From Hermatobates lingyangjiaoensis (taxonomy: Eukaryota; Arthropoda; Insecta; Hemiptera; Hermatobatidae): a stretch of DNA of 64,000 nt. This document shows positions 61,601-64,000 of the stretch, one piece after another; positions within the stretch are counted from its first letter, which is position 1, and every line of letters begins with the position of its first letter. The stretch is taken from assembly GCA_026182355.1 (NCBI GenBank), contig JAPFBL010000231.1, positions 186,001 through 250,000 on the forward strand, written 5' to 3'. The notes beneath the pieces are model-generated. The model saw nothing but the letters and a program-made list of their open reading frames with translations. It did no database searches and was not told where the DNA came from. Position numbers and translations under genes: made by a program.

Positions 61601-63804
61601 TCGTGGTGTCCAAAGTAGTATGAACATCTTTACAGCTAGTGTTCTTATTTAGGTTATTTCCGTATGATTTAAGGTTGGAGTAAAAATAATCTCAAAATGA
61701 AATGAAAAAGAACTCAAGAGGTCGTTTTCCTTCCAATAGTATAACATATTAGTTATAACATGTTAAAACTGGAATTATTTAACGCACTCTCCTCTGTGAC
61801 TTACCTACATCATAATATTGATTAACTTCTTGATCTGTATGTTAAAATGGGACCGACTGTCAGTCATATGCCAGCTTGCTGCTTTAAATGGTGAAATGCA
61901 ACATCCATACCCAGTCTCTTGGCCTCTCCTTCACAAAGACCTTGACTTGTAAGTCAGACAACATTGATGCAAACATTAATTTATTCAAAGTCAGAACACC
62001 TTTAAGATTTTAAGAATATAAGGTGTGGAGTTGGAACTTGCAAATCACTGCGTGCTTCTCAGATCAGGAAATATTGTTTTATTTGTAATATTAAATTTAT
62101 TTTGTATTTAACATTGCAAAATGATTTTAATAACAGTTGGTTTAAAAACTAAAATTTACTTGTAGAATCAAGTGTTGGAGAAATTTTCAAATGCTGTCAG
62201 AAGTCAACTAAATAAGGTTGATCGTTTGAAAGTTGTGGCCATAGTTACGATTGAAATCCACGCAAGGGATGTCATCGACAAAATGTACAAGACTAGTACG
62301 TATATTTCAAAGCACCAATAAGTATATGTATGTTTTACACCTAGAATATAATTGTATGAAAAATATTTGTACTAATGAACATTATGAATCTCTTTTTGAT
62401 ATTTTTTGGGTGGTTTGTACATATGTGGATGTGTGTGTGTCTAAAATGTTGTAAACATGCTAAAAATCTCACCGTTTGATAGATCATAATGAATATAAAC
62501 TTAATGAATCTTCTTGATCTTAAAGAATAGAACTATGCATATGTAGTTCTTGGTGTAGAATAAACCCTCTTATTTCTGGAAAATATAACACCATGGGAAA
62601 GTTATTTTATCGAACTTTATGTGAAAAAGTTTAATTTTGCTTTCCCGATTTTCTGTTCACTCTAGGAACTTGCTAATTTGTATTTAGGAGTCAATTTGTT
62701 TTTAGTTGTATTTTAGTTATTAAATTTTTCATAAGGTAAATATTGCATGAAAAAAAATCATGAATTTGGGTTATTGCTAGGAACAGTATTAAAAGGACAA
62801 TTGTTAAGTTCCTCCGGTAGTGAGTTATCATATTTGTGGACCATAATCTTACTGGCCTCAGAGCTGAATTAAGTAATTTATTTAGATTAAAGAGAATAAT
62901 ATAGAAATAACACCAATTGAAATTGATCAAAATTACAGATAATTAATTTAAAAAAATACAAATTCACTTTATTTAAAATAGAATGAACTTTAAGAAAAAA
63001 ATTAAATTCCAAATGAAATTAATCTTTGTAATATTTTATTTATATATTTTTGTGCTATTTTTGAAATGATTAAAAAAATTGGTAATTTGATTTACTACTT
63101 GAACTCTGTTGCATCTAATTTTGTACAAAATTAGAAATAAAAAATGCTATTTTCCAGAAACAAATGATATTTTTCATTATTTAGAGATTTGATAAATAAT
63201 ATGTAGATATCAGTTATTGGTTCAAATCTAACATGTGTTTTTAGTCTGATTTTATTATTGGTATTTTTTATTGATAAACCAAATGAATTCAGATGTTACT
63301 TGTTACTCTTTAGTATAAAATCGTAATCATTTTATAGAACCATTCACTCACTCACTCATTGCCGCTGACGTTGCTTTTAATTACTCACTCCTGGCATTAG
63401 TAATGGGAATGCCTTTCTCGGCCTGGGCTGTATGTGAATTCGACTTGGCTTCTATATACGTCACTTTTAATAAAAAGGGCGTCAGTCCCTTTTAATAAAA
63501 CTTTGCAGAATCTTTTAGTTGATTGGTATAAAGTCCGTAAAGACGGGAAATCTTTGAGGTACTCATATCAATTAGGTTTCACACGAGTACTGTTGTCAAT
63601 AAACAGGCTCAACTCTTAATTGATGTGACTAAAATTTTCAGACTGCTTGGATGTGAACAGTTTCGAGTGGTTGGCTCAGCTACGCTTTTACTGGGACAAG
63701 GACATAGATGACTGCATCATTAGACAGACCAATACCCACTTCGCATATGGGTATGAGTACTTGGGGAATTCAGGCAGACTTGTAATTACGCCTTTGACGG
63801 ACAG
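16509..63804 (+). CDS. DNAH2: Axonemal dynein heavy chain, DNAH2-like, N-terminal 36 exons
   Basis: This is the 5' part of an axonemal dynein heavy chain, the ATP-driven motor of ciliary and sperm-flagellar inner arms. Thirty-six exons join in one frame of about 1,878 codons with matching splice phases throughout. Residues 1 to about 1320 form the tail, including the DHC_N1-type region with EYFGN-like SPYYNTR at about 392-398. Residues 1321 to about 1750 form the linker (DHC_N2), with [32 protein letters not shown] and ATHRPG. The last exon reaches [11 protein letters not shown] and [20 protein letters not shown], the start of AAA1 just before the first P-loop. The full protein should be about 4,400-4,500 residues, so the motor ring lies off the right edge. 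The linker wording ([29 protein letters not shown] after GNSG) and WEVNKEEF fit the DNAH2 / 1-beta class of inner arm I1/f better than DNAH10 or the single-headed arms, but this is from memory. The start ATG has an in-frame stop upstream at 16479-16481. Confidence 0.88.
17886..18353. mobile_element. Non-autonomous hAT element with 8-bp target duplication
   Basis: Terminal inverted repeats CAGTGCTTCTCAAAC and GTTTAAGAAACACTG match at 13 of 15 positions. The element is flanked by a perfect 8-bp direct repeat ATCTATTC at 17878-17885 and 18354-18361, the length typical of hAT transposition. Both ends carry a GGTGCGCC-rich subterminal motif. It is 468 bp long with no transposase frame, so it must have been moved in trans. 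It sits in dynein intron 1. Confidence 0.93.
18173..18203. repeat. Pyrimidine (CCCT/CT) microsatellite
   Basis: CCCTCCCTCC then a CT run and a T run, inside the hAT element. Confidence 0.85.
18990..19285 (+). mobile_element. SINE-like, decayed
   Basis: GGTGGTGTGCTTGTCGC (box A-like) and GGTCTTGATCC (box B-like, two changes) lie at tRNA-like spacing. A body follows with an end (AAATAAAAGCGAGCCAC) resembling the tail of the SINE at 11575-11860. The call rests on layout only. Confidence 0.45.
19984..20159 (+). CDS. DNAH2: Dynein exon 2 (residues 36-94)
   Basis: It encodes [19 protein letters not shown], an acidic stretch, then [18 protein letters not shown]. Acceptor TTTTTTAG, donor GTAAAT, phase 0 at the end. 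The poorly conserved N-terminal tail gives little family signal; phase and codon quality support it. Confidence 0.85.
20160..21058 (+). other. Dynein intron 2
   Basis: 899 bp of AT-rich sequence; nothing recognised. Confidence 0.6.
21059..21404 (+). CDS. DNAH2: Dynein exon 3 (residues 95-209)
   Basis: It encodes [18 protein letters not shown], then [20 protein letters not shown] and [16 protein letters not shown], a pattern seen at the start of dynein tails (the '...Y-x-P...' before a Trp/Cys-Pro-Pro). The end was placed at CCCA|GTATCCTTT, a U12-type donor, giving phase 1. The reading frame runs on for 40 more codons into the intron, but those do not fit the family. Confidence 0.88.
21405..22830 (+). 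other. U12-type (minor spliceosome) intron
   Basis: The 5' splice site is GTATCCTTT, exactly the U12 consensus RTATCCTTT. Near the 3' end, CTCCTTAAT at 22812-22820 matches the U12 branch-site consensus TTCCTTRAY at 8 of 9 positions. The AG at 22829-22830 lies about 11 bases past the branch adenosine, the usual U12 spacing. Using it joins exons 3 and 4 in phase 1 and yields CPPNIKND, like the WP-x-x-IKND seen in other dynein tails. No other AG in the region gives phase 1. Confidence 0.88.
22831..22995 (+). CDS. DNAH2: Dynein exon 4 (residues 210-264)
   Basis: [19 protein letters not shown] then [18 protein letters not shown] and PLVKRLE match the dynein 'IKND...G-x-T-x-LYIP' block. The donor GTCAGT (phase 1) is slightly off consensus but joins to give LET at the next exon, as in relatives. 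Confidence 0.88.
24957..25172 (+). pseudogene. Penelope-like element: GIY-YIG endonuclease C-terminal remnant
   Basis: The open frame [19 protein letters not shown], then [13 protein letters not shown], ends at a stop after IVLD. The R-ILEALYIK...LN pattern is the C-terminal part of the GIY-YIG endonuclease found at the end of Penelope-like retroelement proteins, and the same pattern occurs at 49.4 and 58.7 kb. The catalytic GIY-YIG half and the reverse transcriptase are absent, so this is a 5'-truncated fragment in dynein intron 4. Confidence 0.7.
25691..25707. repeat. TA dinucleotide repeat
   Basis: A run of about eight TA units. Confidence 0.85.
25977..26090 (+). CDS. DNAH2: Dynein exon 5 (residues 265-302)
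   Basis: [17 protein letters not shown] then [13 protein letters not shown] correspond to the dynein tail 'VI-x-WT-x-Q-I...PL-x-EI-x-FW-x-x-RC'. Strong polypyrimidine acceptor TTTCTTAG; donor GTAAAT, phase 1 at both ends. Confidence 0.92.
26091..28464 (+). other. Dynein intron 5 (2.4 kb)
   Basis: AT-rich with no element recognised. Two nearby copies of CCATAATGTGG at about 27820-27865 sit in small hairpins (for example CGCCATAATGTGGCG). Confidence 0.5.
28465..28589 (+). CDS. DNAH2: Dynein exon 6 (residues 303-344)
   Basis: [20 protein letters not shown] then [19 protein letters not shown] is the amphipathic helix pair after the FW..R motif in dynein tails. Acceptor GATTGCAG completes a Phe codon; donor GTATCC, phase 0. 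Confidence 0.92.
28910..29076 (+). CDS. DNAH2: Dynein exon 7 (residues 345-399), SPYYNTR
   Basis: [39 protein letters not shown], then SPYYNTR. The N-x-x-FL-x-x-L...I-x-x-I-x-x-S-x-YYNT block is one of the best-conserved parts of the axonemal dynein tail. Acceptor TTGTTTCAG; donor GTAAGC, phase 2. Confidence 0.95.
29077..30277 (+). other. Dynein intron 7
   Basis: 1.2 kb, AT-rich. Part of 30080-30130 resembles the inverse of about 4290-4330. Otherwise nothing recognised. Confidence 0.5.
30278..30443 (+). CDS. DNAH2: Dynein exon 8 (residues 400-455)
   Basis: [20 protein letters not shown] continues the RE-x-L...SN-x-II-x-xC pattern after YYNTR. The exon ends [15 protein letters not shown]. 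Acceptor TTGTTTCAG, donor GTAATA, phase 0. Confidence 0.93.
30444..31402 (+). other. Dynein intron 8
   Basis: 959 bp, AT-rich; nothing recognised. Confidence 0.6.
31403..31539 (+). CDS. DNAH2: Dynein exon 9 (residues 456-500)
   Basis: [20 protein letters not shown] then [16 protein letters not shown] is the 'W-D-x-x-x-x-x-IF-x-x-x-D-x-FV-x-RC-x-DL-x-E-VC' motif of the dynein tail. Acceptor TTTCTTTTTCAG, donor GTAACA, phase 2. Confidence 0.94.
33277..33600 (+). mobile_element. hAT element 5' fragment with transposase remains
   Basis: The start (GGCGTGGGGAACCTGCGG, then GGCC.AATGTGGGC) resembles the terminal sequence of hAT elements of the GGGGAACCTGCGG type. From about 33412 broken frames read [17 protein letters not shown] and, after a stop, YNDRFKDFS. 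The 'F-x-x-L...E-x-RF-x-DF' pattern occurs in the GTF2IRD2/ZBED5-like hAT transposases. Internal stops show it is dead. Confidence 0.6.
33671..33694. repeat. Perfect 11-bp hairpin beside the hammerhead motif
   Basis: TGGTTTAGCCC and GGGCTAAACCA face each other across a 2-base loop, 10 bases before the CTGATGA core at 33705. Confidence 0.9.
33705..33734 (+). ncRNA. Hammerhead-like motif, intact core boxes
   Basis: CTGATGA (33705-33711), a weak stem II region, GAAAC (33725-33729), two bases, then GTA (33732-33734), an allowed cleavage triplet. Downstream TTACGAGGTATTACGGA matches the family at 5.9 and 10.1 kb. No convincing stem I is visible. Confidence 0.55.
33980..34156 (+). CDS. DNAH2: Dynein exon 10 (residues 501-559)
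   Basis: [20 protein letters not shown] then [19 protein letters not shown] is the 'FGG-x-x-G...I-x-x-IE-x-x-F' part of the tail. Acceptor AATCTCTTTAG, donor GTAAGT, phase 2 both ends. Confidence 0.93.
34157..35049 (+). other. Dynein intron 10
   Basis: 893 bp. It contains the small fold-back at 34411-34519 and nothing else recognised. Confidence 0.6.
34411..34519. repeat. Small fold-back, 26-bp arms
   Basis: Arms 34411-34436 and 34494-34519 are reverse complements with one mismatch around a spacer containing two TTTATTGAAC repeats. It could be a miniature inverted-repeat element; no target duplication is evident. Confidence 0.8.
35050..35215 (+). CDS. DNAH2: Dynein exon 11 (residues 560-615)
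   Basis: [37 protein letters not shown] then [17 protein letters not shown] match 'F...V-x-DLE-x-M...F-x-x-V-x-T-VE-x-G-x-ELL-x-x-F...R'. Acceptor CCTTTTCAG, donor GTAACG, phase 0. Confidence 0.95.
35216..36774 (+). other. Dynein intron 11 (1.6 kb)
   Basis: AT-rich; nothing recognised. An open frame at 35697-35915 has no family match and no splice partners in phase. Confidence 0.55.
36775..36921 (+). CDS. DNAH2: Dynein exon 12 (residues 616-664)
   Basis: [20 protein letters not shown] then [20 protein letters not shown] is the 'P-x-x-AG-x-I-x-W-x-x-L' tail motif. Acceptor ATGATTTTCAG, donor GTAATC, phase 0 at both ends. Confidence 0.93.
36922..37942 (+). other. Dynein intron 12
   Basis: 1.0 kb, AT-rich. 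At about 37810-37887 GCCGAG...CTCGGC bracket a GC-richer stretch that may be an old repeat; I cannot name it. Confidence 0.5.
37943..38157 (+). CDS. DNAH2: Dynein exon 13 (residues 665-735)
   Basis: [37 protein letters not shown] then [17 protein letters not shown]. Acceptor ACTTTTTTACAG, perfect donor GTAAGT, phase 2. Confidence 0.92.
38158..38809 (+). other. Dynein intron 13
   Basis: 652 bp, AT-rich; nothing recognised. Confidence 0.6.
38810..38967 (+). CDS. DNAH2: Dynein exon 14 (residues 736-788)
   Basis: [20 protein letters not shown] then [18 protein letters not shown] is the 'E-x-x-x-W-x-x-x-G-x-x-IP...L-x-x-x-x-x-YN' part. Acceptor TTTTTTTTAG, donor GTAAGT, phase 1. The intron that follows is only 68 bp. 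Confidence 0.93.
39036..39181 (+). CDS. DNAH2: Dynein exon 15 (residues 789-837)
   Basis: [20 protein letters not shown] then [18 protein letters not shown] is the '(L)S-x-x-E-x-x-LF...I-x-PG-x-x-x-L-x-W-x-S' motif. The acceptor was set at GATGTTACAG: it gives phase 1 and aligns YNSVIITLSDTER without a gap. An earlier AG (39004-39005) would also be in phase but adds ten residues. Donor GTTAGT, phase 0. Confidence 0.9.
39182..40538 (+). other. Dynein intron 15
   Basis: 1.36 kb, AT-rich; nothing recognised. Confidence 0.6.
40539..40684 (+). CDS. DNAH2: Dynein exon 16 (residues 838-885)
   Basis: [20 protein letters not shown] then [16 protein letters not shown], helical tail sequence. Acceptor TTTGTATCCAG, donor GTAAAA, phase 2. 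Confidence 0.9.
40685..41564 (+). other. Dynein intron 16
   Basis: 880 bp, AT-rich; nothing recognised. Confidence 0.6.
41565..41658 (+). CDS. DNAH2: Dynein exon 17 (residues 886-917)
   Basis: [20 protein letters not shown] then [11 protein letters not shown]. Acceptor ATTATTTACAG, donor GTGTGC, phase 0. A short exon supported by phase on both sides. Confidence 0.87.
41834..41932. repeat. 100-bp direct repeat, copy 1
   Basis: Begins TAATTTCTAAGTTAATTGAG and ends TAAGAATAAAATTAA; matches 42891-42988 with about ten differences. Confidence 0.9.
42891..42988. repeat. 100-bp direct repeat, copy 2
   Basis: Second copy of 41834-41932, same orientation, offset 1,057 bp. The pair could be short terminal repeats of an insertion or a local duplication. 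Confidence 0.9.
43786..43956 (+). CDS. DNAH2: Dynein exon 18 (residues 918-974)
   Basis: [36 protein letters not shown], then [17 protein letters not shown]. Acceptor GTTTTTTTGCAG, donor GTAAGT, phase 0. The next intron is 71 bp. Confidence 0.92.
44028..44223 (+). CDS. DNAH2: Dynein exon 19 (residues 975-1039)
   Basis: [39 protein letters not shown], then [12 protein letters not shown]; the 'PS-x-x-E-F...I-x-x-I-x-R' part of the tail. Acceptor TGTGTTTTAG. The donor GTTAAT is weak but gives the phase 1 needed by exon 20. Confidence 0.88.
44224..45554 (+). other. Dynein intron 19
   Basis: 1.3 kb. An open frame at 45009-45392 looks exon-like at its start ([20 protein letters not shown]) but is not needed: exons 19 and 20 align without a gap to the expected family spacing. 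No known element recognised. Confidence 0.55.
45555..45702 (+). CDS. DNAH2: Dynein exon 20 (residues 1040-1088)
   Basis: [20 protein letters not shown] then [19 protein letters not shown] and FSNDISR. This matches the 'G-M...L-x-x-L...W...R-E-I-WE-x-NK-x-x-F-I-x-RY...FD-x-DI-x-R' block of the two-headed inner-arm heavy chains (DNAH2, DNAH10). Acceptor TATTGTTCCAG, donor GTAATA, phase 2. Confidence 0.92.
46158..46358 (+). CDS. DNAH2: Dynein exon 21 (residues 1089-1155)
   Basis: [38 protein letters not shown] then [19 protein letters not shown]: the 'L-x-LD-x-x-x-L-x-x-x-x-x-x-x-CxxW...LL' segment. The donor is GTAATG overlapping a TTG-TAA stop; phase 2 joins to a Leu codon. The next intron is 68 bp. 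Confidence 0.92.
46427..46554 (+). CDS. DNAH2: Dynein exon 22 (residues 1156-1198)
   Basis: [20 protein letters not shown] then [20 protein letters not shown]. Acceptor GATTATTTTAG, donor GTAACT, phase 1. The next intron is 79 bp. Confidence 0.9.
46634..46752 (+). CDS. DNAH2: Dynein exon 23 (residues 1199-1238)
   Basis: [20 protein letters not shown] then [19 protein letters not shown], the 'V-x-x-E...L-x-x-L-x-x-W-x-x-Y' segment. Acceptor TTTGTTTTCAG, perfect donor GTAAGT, phase 0. Confidence 0.93.
46753..47948 (+). other. Dynein intron 23
   Basis: 1.2 kb. 46850-47170 is full of loosely repeated ATGCAATGTA / GGAATG-like words, and 47225-47330 is an AT palindromic run (GTATATATATGTAATATATA). 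I see no named element. Confidence 0.5.
47949..48060 (+). CDS. DNAH2: Dynein exon 24 (residues 1239-1275)
   Basis: [20 protein letters not shown] then [17 protein letters not shown], the 'F...V-x-x-F-x-x-x-F-x-x-x-GP' segment just before the linker. Acceptor ATTGAAATAG (weak), donor GTAAGT, phase 1. Confidence 0.9.
48461..48755. mobile_element. Fold-back with two opposed hammerhead-like motifs
   Basis: Arms 48461-48523 and 48691-48755 are reverse complements with few mismatches and belong to the same family as 51071-51257. The minus copy (48473-48515) keeps CTGACGA, GACCG/CGGTT, GAAA and a stem I; the plus copy (48700-48742) has CTGGTGA, a core mutation. The 167-bp spacer has no frame I recognise. 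Confidence 0.75.
48473..48515 (-). ncRNA. Hammerhead-like motif with intact core
   Basis: On the minus strand: GACT, CTGACGA, GACCG/CGGTT as stem II with a 7-base loop, GAAA, then G-AC-C-TT, then AGTT. GACT can pair with AGTT (one wobble) as stem I. The core boxes match the consensus. Confidence 0.7.
49045..49083 (-). ncRNA. Hammerhead-like motif, GAAA box degraded
   Basis: On the minus strand CTGAAGA is followed by a 6-bp stem TGACTA/TAGTCA around ATGAG, then AAAGCTT. The stem II is perfect, but the GAAA box reads CAAAA. It lies downstream of the endonuclease remnant at 49315-49414 on the same strand, the usual Penelope order. Confidence 0.55.
49315..49414 (-). pseudogene. Penelope-like element: endonuclease C-terminal remnant
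   Basis: The minus strand reads [17 protein letters not shown] then [21 protein letters not shown]...P-x-LN is the same pattern as at 24.9 and 58.7 kb and marks the end of a Penelope-like GIY-YIG endonuclease. Confidence 0.7.
49855..49988 (+). CDS. DNAH2: Dynein exon 25 (residues 1276-1320)
   Basis: [20 protein letters not shown] then [20 protein letters not shown], the helix before the linker. Acceptor TTTCTTTTTTTCAG, donor GTAACT, phase 0. Confidence 0.92.
49989..50413 (+). other. Dynein intron 25
   Basis: 425 bp. At 50216-50242 CCGATGA, AGGACT, GAAAATGTT is a possible worn hammerhead-like motif. Nothing else recognised. Confidence 0.4.
50414..50712 (+). CDS. DNAH2: Dynein exon 26 (residues 1321-1419), start of linker
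   Basis: The longest tail exon. It reads [19 protein letters not shown], then [19 protein letters not shown]. 'W...W-x-x-W' and 'L-x-N-x-A-(M/L)-R-x-RHW' are hallmark motifs of the dynein linker domain. Acceptor TAATTCTTTGTAG, donor GTATAT, phase 2. Confidence 0.97.
51102..51144 (-). ncRNA. Hammerhead-like motif with intact core (minus arm)
   Basis: Reverse-strand partner of 51184-51226: GACT, CTGACGA, GACCG...CGGTT, GAAA, G-AT-C-TT and AGTT. One loop base differs (CTTGCTA). Confidence 0.72.
51184..51226 (+). ncRNA. Best hammerhead-ribozyme-like motif, all core elements intact
   Basis: Stem I is GACT (51184-51187) with AGTC (51223-51226), all four pairs Watson-Crick. CTGACGA (51188-51194) fits CTGANGA. 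Stem II is GACCG (51196-51200) with CGGTT (51208-51212). GAAA is 51213-51216. A minimal stem III (A-T, G-C with a 2-base loop) spans 51216-51221, and CTT at 51220-51222 is an allowed cleavage triplet. This is a complete type I hammerhead layout with the very short stem III known from Penelope-like elements. It is in sense orientation in dynein intron 26. Self-cleavage is untested. Confidence 0.78.
51370..51410 (-). ncRNA. Degraded hammerhead-like motif
   Basis: On the minus strand: CTATGAAA (altered CTGATGA), stem II GGTTTT/AAAACC, then GAAAC-GTTGGC. Stem II and the GAAAC box are perfect; the first core box is not. Confidence 0.5.
51722..51845 (+). CDS. DNAH2: Dynein exon 27 (residues 1420-1461), linker
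   Basis: [19 protein letters not shown] then [12 protein letters not shown] is the '...FTL-x-x-L-x-x-L-x-x-F-x-x-x-I...A-x-x-E-x-x-IE' linker motif. Acceptor TGTTTCTAATAG, donor GTAAAA, phase 0. The next intron is 77 bp. Confidence 0.96.
51923..52074 (+). CDS. DNAH2: Dynein exon 28 (residues 1462-1511), linker
   Basis: [38 protein letters not shown], then ISSMKGTR. 'Y-x-L-K-G-x-D-D-I-x-Q-x-LE-x-x-Q...MK' is conserved in all axonemal heavy chains. Acceptor TTAATTTTAG, donor GTAAAT, phase 2. Confidence 0.96.
52260..52371 (+). CDS. DNAH2: Dynein exon 29 (residues 1512-1549), linker
   Basis: [20 protein letters not shown] then [16 protein letters not shown]: the 'WE-x-x-L...E-x-L-x-VQ-x-x-W-x-YLE' motif with Tyr in place of the usual Trp. 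Acceptor TCATTCCAG, donor GTGATT, phase 0. The next intron is 72 bp. Confidence 0.96.
52444..52582 (+). CDS. DNAH2: Dynein exon 30 (residues 1550-1595), linker
   Basis: [20 protein letters not shown] then [15 protein letters not shown]: the 'IF-x-(G/S)-EDI-x-x-QLP-x-E' motif. Acceptor TTATCTTTCACAG, donor GTGGGT, phase 1. Confidence 0.97.
52583..56005 (+). other. Dynein intron 30 (3.4 kb)
   Basis: The largest dynein intron. The broken hAT transposase at 54217-55405 (minus) fills its centre. 52583-54200 and 55700-56005 show nothing I can name. Confidence 0.65.
54217..55405 (-). pseudogene. Broken hAT transposase (GTF2IRD2/ZBED5-like family)
   Basis: Three separate minus-strand frames follow the order of one transposase. 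55405-55220 ends with [16 protein letters not shown]. 55226-54750 has [20 protein letters not shown] (the TDGAP-x-MTGKN-S motif) and [19 protein letters not shown]. 54441-54217 has [20 protein letters not shown], the hAT C-terminal dimerisation region. Frameshifts separate them and the zinc-finger N-terminus is missing or unrecognisable. The gene is dead and lies antisense in dynein intron 30. Confidence 0.85.
56006..56226 (+). CDS. DNAH2: Dynein exon 31 (residues 1596-1669), linker
   Basis: [38 protein letters not shown], then [19 protein letters not shown]. 'KR-x-x-FPRF-(Y/F)F-x-SND-x-LLEIL' is the most recognisable dynein linker motif; the [21 protein letters not shown] wording is what points to DNAH2. 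Acceptor TTTGTTACAG, donor GTATTT, phase 0. Confidence 0.98.
56227..57579 (+). other. Dynein intron 31
   Basis: 1.35 kb. 57040-57310 is somewhat less AT-rich and may be an old repeat, but I cannot assign it. Confidence 0.5.
57580..57697 (+). CDS. DNAH2: Dynein exon 32 (residues 1670-1708), linker
   Basis: [20 protein letters not shown] then [11 protein letters not shown] is the 'M-x-S-x-(E/D)GE...G-x-VE-x-WL' motif. Acceptor TTTCTGTTAAAG, donor GTGGGT, phase 1. Confidence 0.96.
58391..58424 (-). ncRNA. Hammerhead-like motif, intact boxes
   Basis: Minus strand: CTGATGA, stem II GAATG/CATTC with loop TTGAT, GAAAC, AT, GTC. The core boxes and cleavage triplet fit the consensus; stem I is not evident. 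Confidence 0.65.
58511..58747 (-). pseudogene. Penelope-like element: endonuclease C-terminal remnant
   Basis: Minus strand: [20 protein letters not shown] then [19 protein letters not shown]-x-x-I...P-x-LN is the family's C-terminal pattern, shared with 24.9 and 49.4 kb. Confidence 0.75.
58852..58884 (+). ncRNA. Hammerhead-like motif, intact boxes
   Basis: CTGATGA (58852-58858), stem II GAATG/CATTC, GAAAC (58875-58879), AT, GTC (58882-58884). Same layout as the minus copy in the other arm. Sense orientation in dynein intron 32. Confidence 0.65.
59504..59631 (+). CDS. DNAH2: Dynein exon 33 (residues 1709-1751), linker end
   Basis: [20 protein letters not shown] then [17 protein letters not shown]: the 'M-x-x-T-L-x-x-x-L...W-x-x-x-WPGQ' motif. 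Acceptor ATAATGTTTCAG, donor GTTTTA, phase 0. The next intron is 77 bp. Confidence 0.97.
59709..59798 (+). CDS. DNAH2: Dynein exon 34 (residues 1752-1781)
   Basis: [20 protein letters not shown] then [10 protein letters not shown]: the 'I-x-WT...AL' helix after WPGQ. Acceptor ATTCCATTTCAG, donor GTAAGA, phase 0 both ends. Confidence 0.94.
59799..62165 (+). other. Dynein intron 34 (2.4 kb)
   Basis: AT-rich; no element or exon recognised. Confidence 0.55.
62166..62295 (+). CDS. DNAH2: Dynein exon 35 (residues 1782-1824)
   Basis: [20 protein letters not shown] then [20 protein letters not shown]: the 'L...VR-x-x-L-x-x-x-x-R-x-x-x-x-A-x-x-T-x-(E/D)-x-H-x-RDV' motif that leads into AAA1. Acceptor AATTTACTTGTAG, donor GTACGT, phase 1. 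Confidence 0.96.
62296..63641 (+). other. Dynein intron 35
   Basis: 1.35 kb, very AT-rich; nothing recognised. Confidence 0.6.
63642..63804 (+). CDS. DNAH2: Dynein exon 36 (residues 1825-1878), start of AAA1
   Basis: [37 protein letters not shown], then [12 protein letters not shown]. 'FEW-x-x-QLR-x-YW' and '[20 protein letters not shown]' open the first AAA+ module about 30 residues before its P-loop. Acceptor AATTTTCAG, perfect donor GTAAGT, phase 2. The gene continues past the right edge. Confidence 0.98.
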
Positions 63805-63854
63805 GTAAGTCAAACTTACATTCTAACGAAGACTATCGCAGATAAAAAGCCAAT

Positions 63855-63995
63855 TCACTATCATACTTCAACATCTGACATCTTCAGATTTATCGTATGT
63901 TTCCCCGGTTGAAACTGAATTCACAGAAAGAAAGCAAATAAAAGTGTCCAGAAACTCACTATTATATTTCAACTACGTCATCATCAAAAGTAAGT
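63855..63995 (-). repeat. Two tandem related motifs with hammerhead-like wording
   Basis: On the minus strand TTGATGATGACGTAG...TTGAAATATAATAGTGAGTT and CTGAAGATGTCAGATG...TTGAAGTATGATAGTGAATT are diverged copies about 105 bases apart, each followed by TTTTAT-TGC. They echo the CTGATGA...GAAA pattern but lack clear stems. In dynein intron 36. Confidence 0.4.
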
Positions 63996-64000
63996 CGCCG

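Overview
The window is AT-rich animal nuclear DNA, almost certainly from an insect. It holds short exons with GT-AG borders, introns that are either about 70 bp or 0.3-3.4 kb long, a pickpocket-type DEG/ENaC sodium channel gene, and many decayed transposable elements of kinds common in arthropods (Penelope-like, hAT, tRNA-derived SINE). I cannot name the species.

Layout. (1) Positions 4 to 12422, minus strand: a pickpocket-like DEG/ENaC channel gene. Eight exons can be joined in phase (12301-12422, 10934-11137, 7499-7780, 4994-5120, 4661-4937, 3035-3088, 389-497, 253-305). They run from the cytosolic His-Gly motif through TM1 and the cysteine-rich extracellular domain to just before TM2. TM2 and the C-terminus lie off the left edge. 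(2) Positions 12423-16508: spacer between two head-to-head genes, with a GC-richer, transposon-like island at 13.5-14.3 kb. (3) Positions 16509 to the right edge, plus strand: the 5' part of an axonemal dynein heavy chain, best match DNAH2 (1-beta heavy chain of inner arm I1/f). Thirty-six exons join in one continuous frame of about 1,878 codons. They cover the tail, the linker and the very start of AAA1; the rest of the motor lies off the right edge. Its third intron has the hallmarks of a U12-type (minor spliceosome) intron.

Between the exons there is a rich repeat layer. Penelope-like retroelement debris is the dominant theme: three remnants of a GIY-YIG endonuclease C-terminus (24.9, 49.3 and 58.6 kb) and at least ten copies of hammerhead-ribozyme-like motifs (CTGANGA, stem II, GAAA, short stem III, NTH), several inside fold-back structures. 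The best, at 51184-51226, has every core element intact and lies in sense orientation in a dynein intron; another pair of minus-strand motifs lies in sense orientation in channel introns. There are also a 468-bp non-autonomous hAT element with a perfect 8-bp target duplication, a broken hAT transposase gene, a 5' hAT fragment, a tRNA-derived SINE, an eight-copy GC-rich minisatellite, a 152-bp tandem duplication and several paired dispersed repeats.

The two protein genes have no evident shared job: one is a neuronal or epithelial cation channel subunit, the other a ciliary or sperm-flagellar motor. All exon borders here come from reading the sequence by eye, matching splice phases and comparing with remembered family patterns; none is supported by transcripts.
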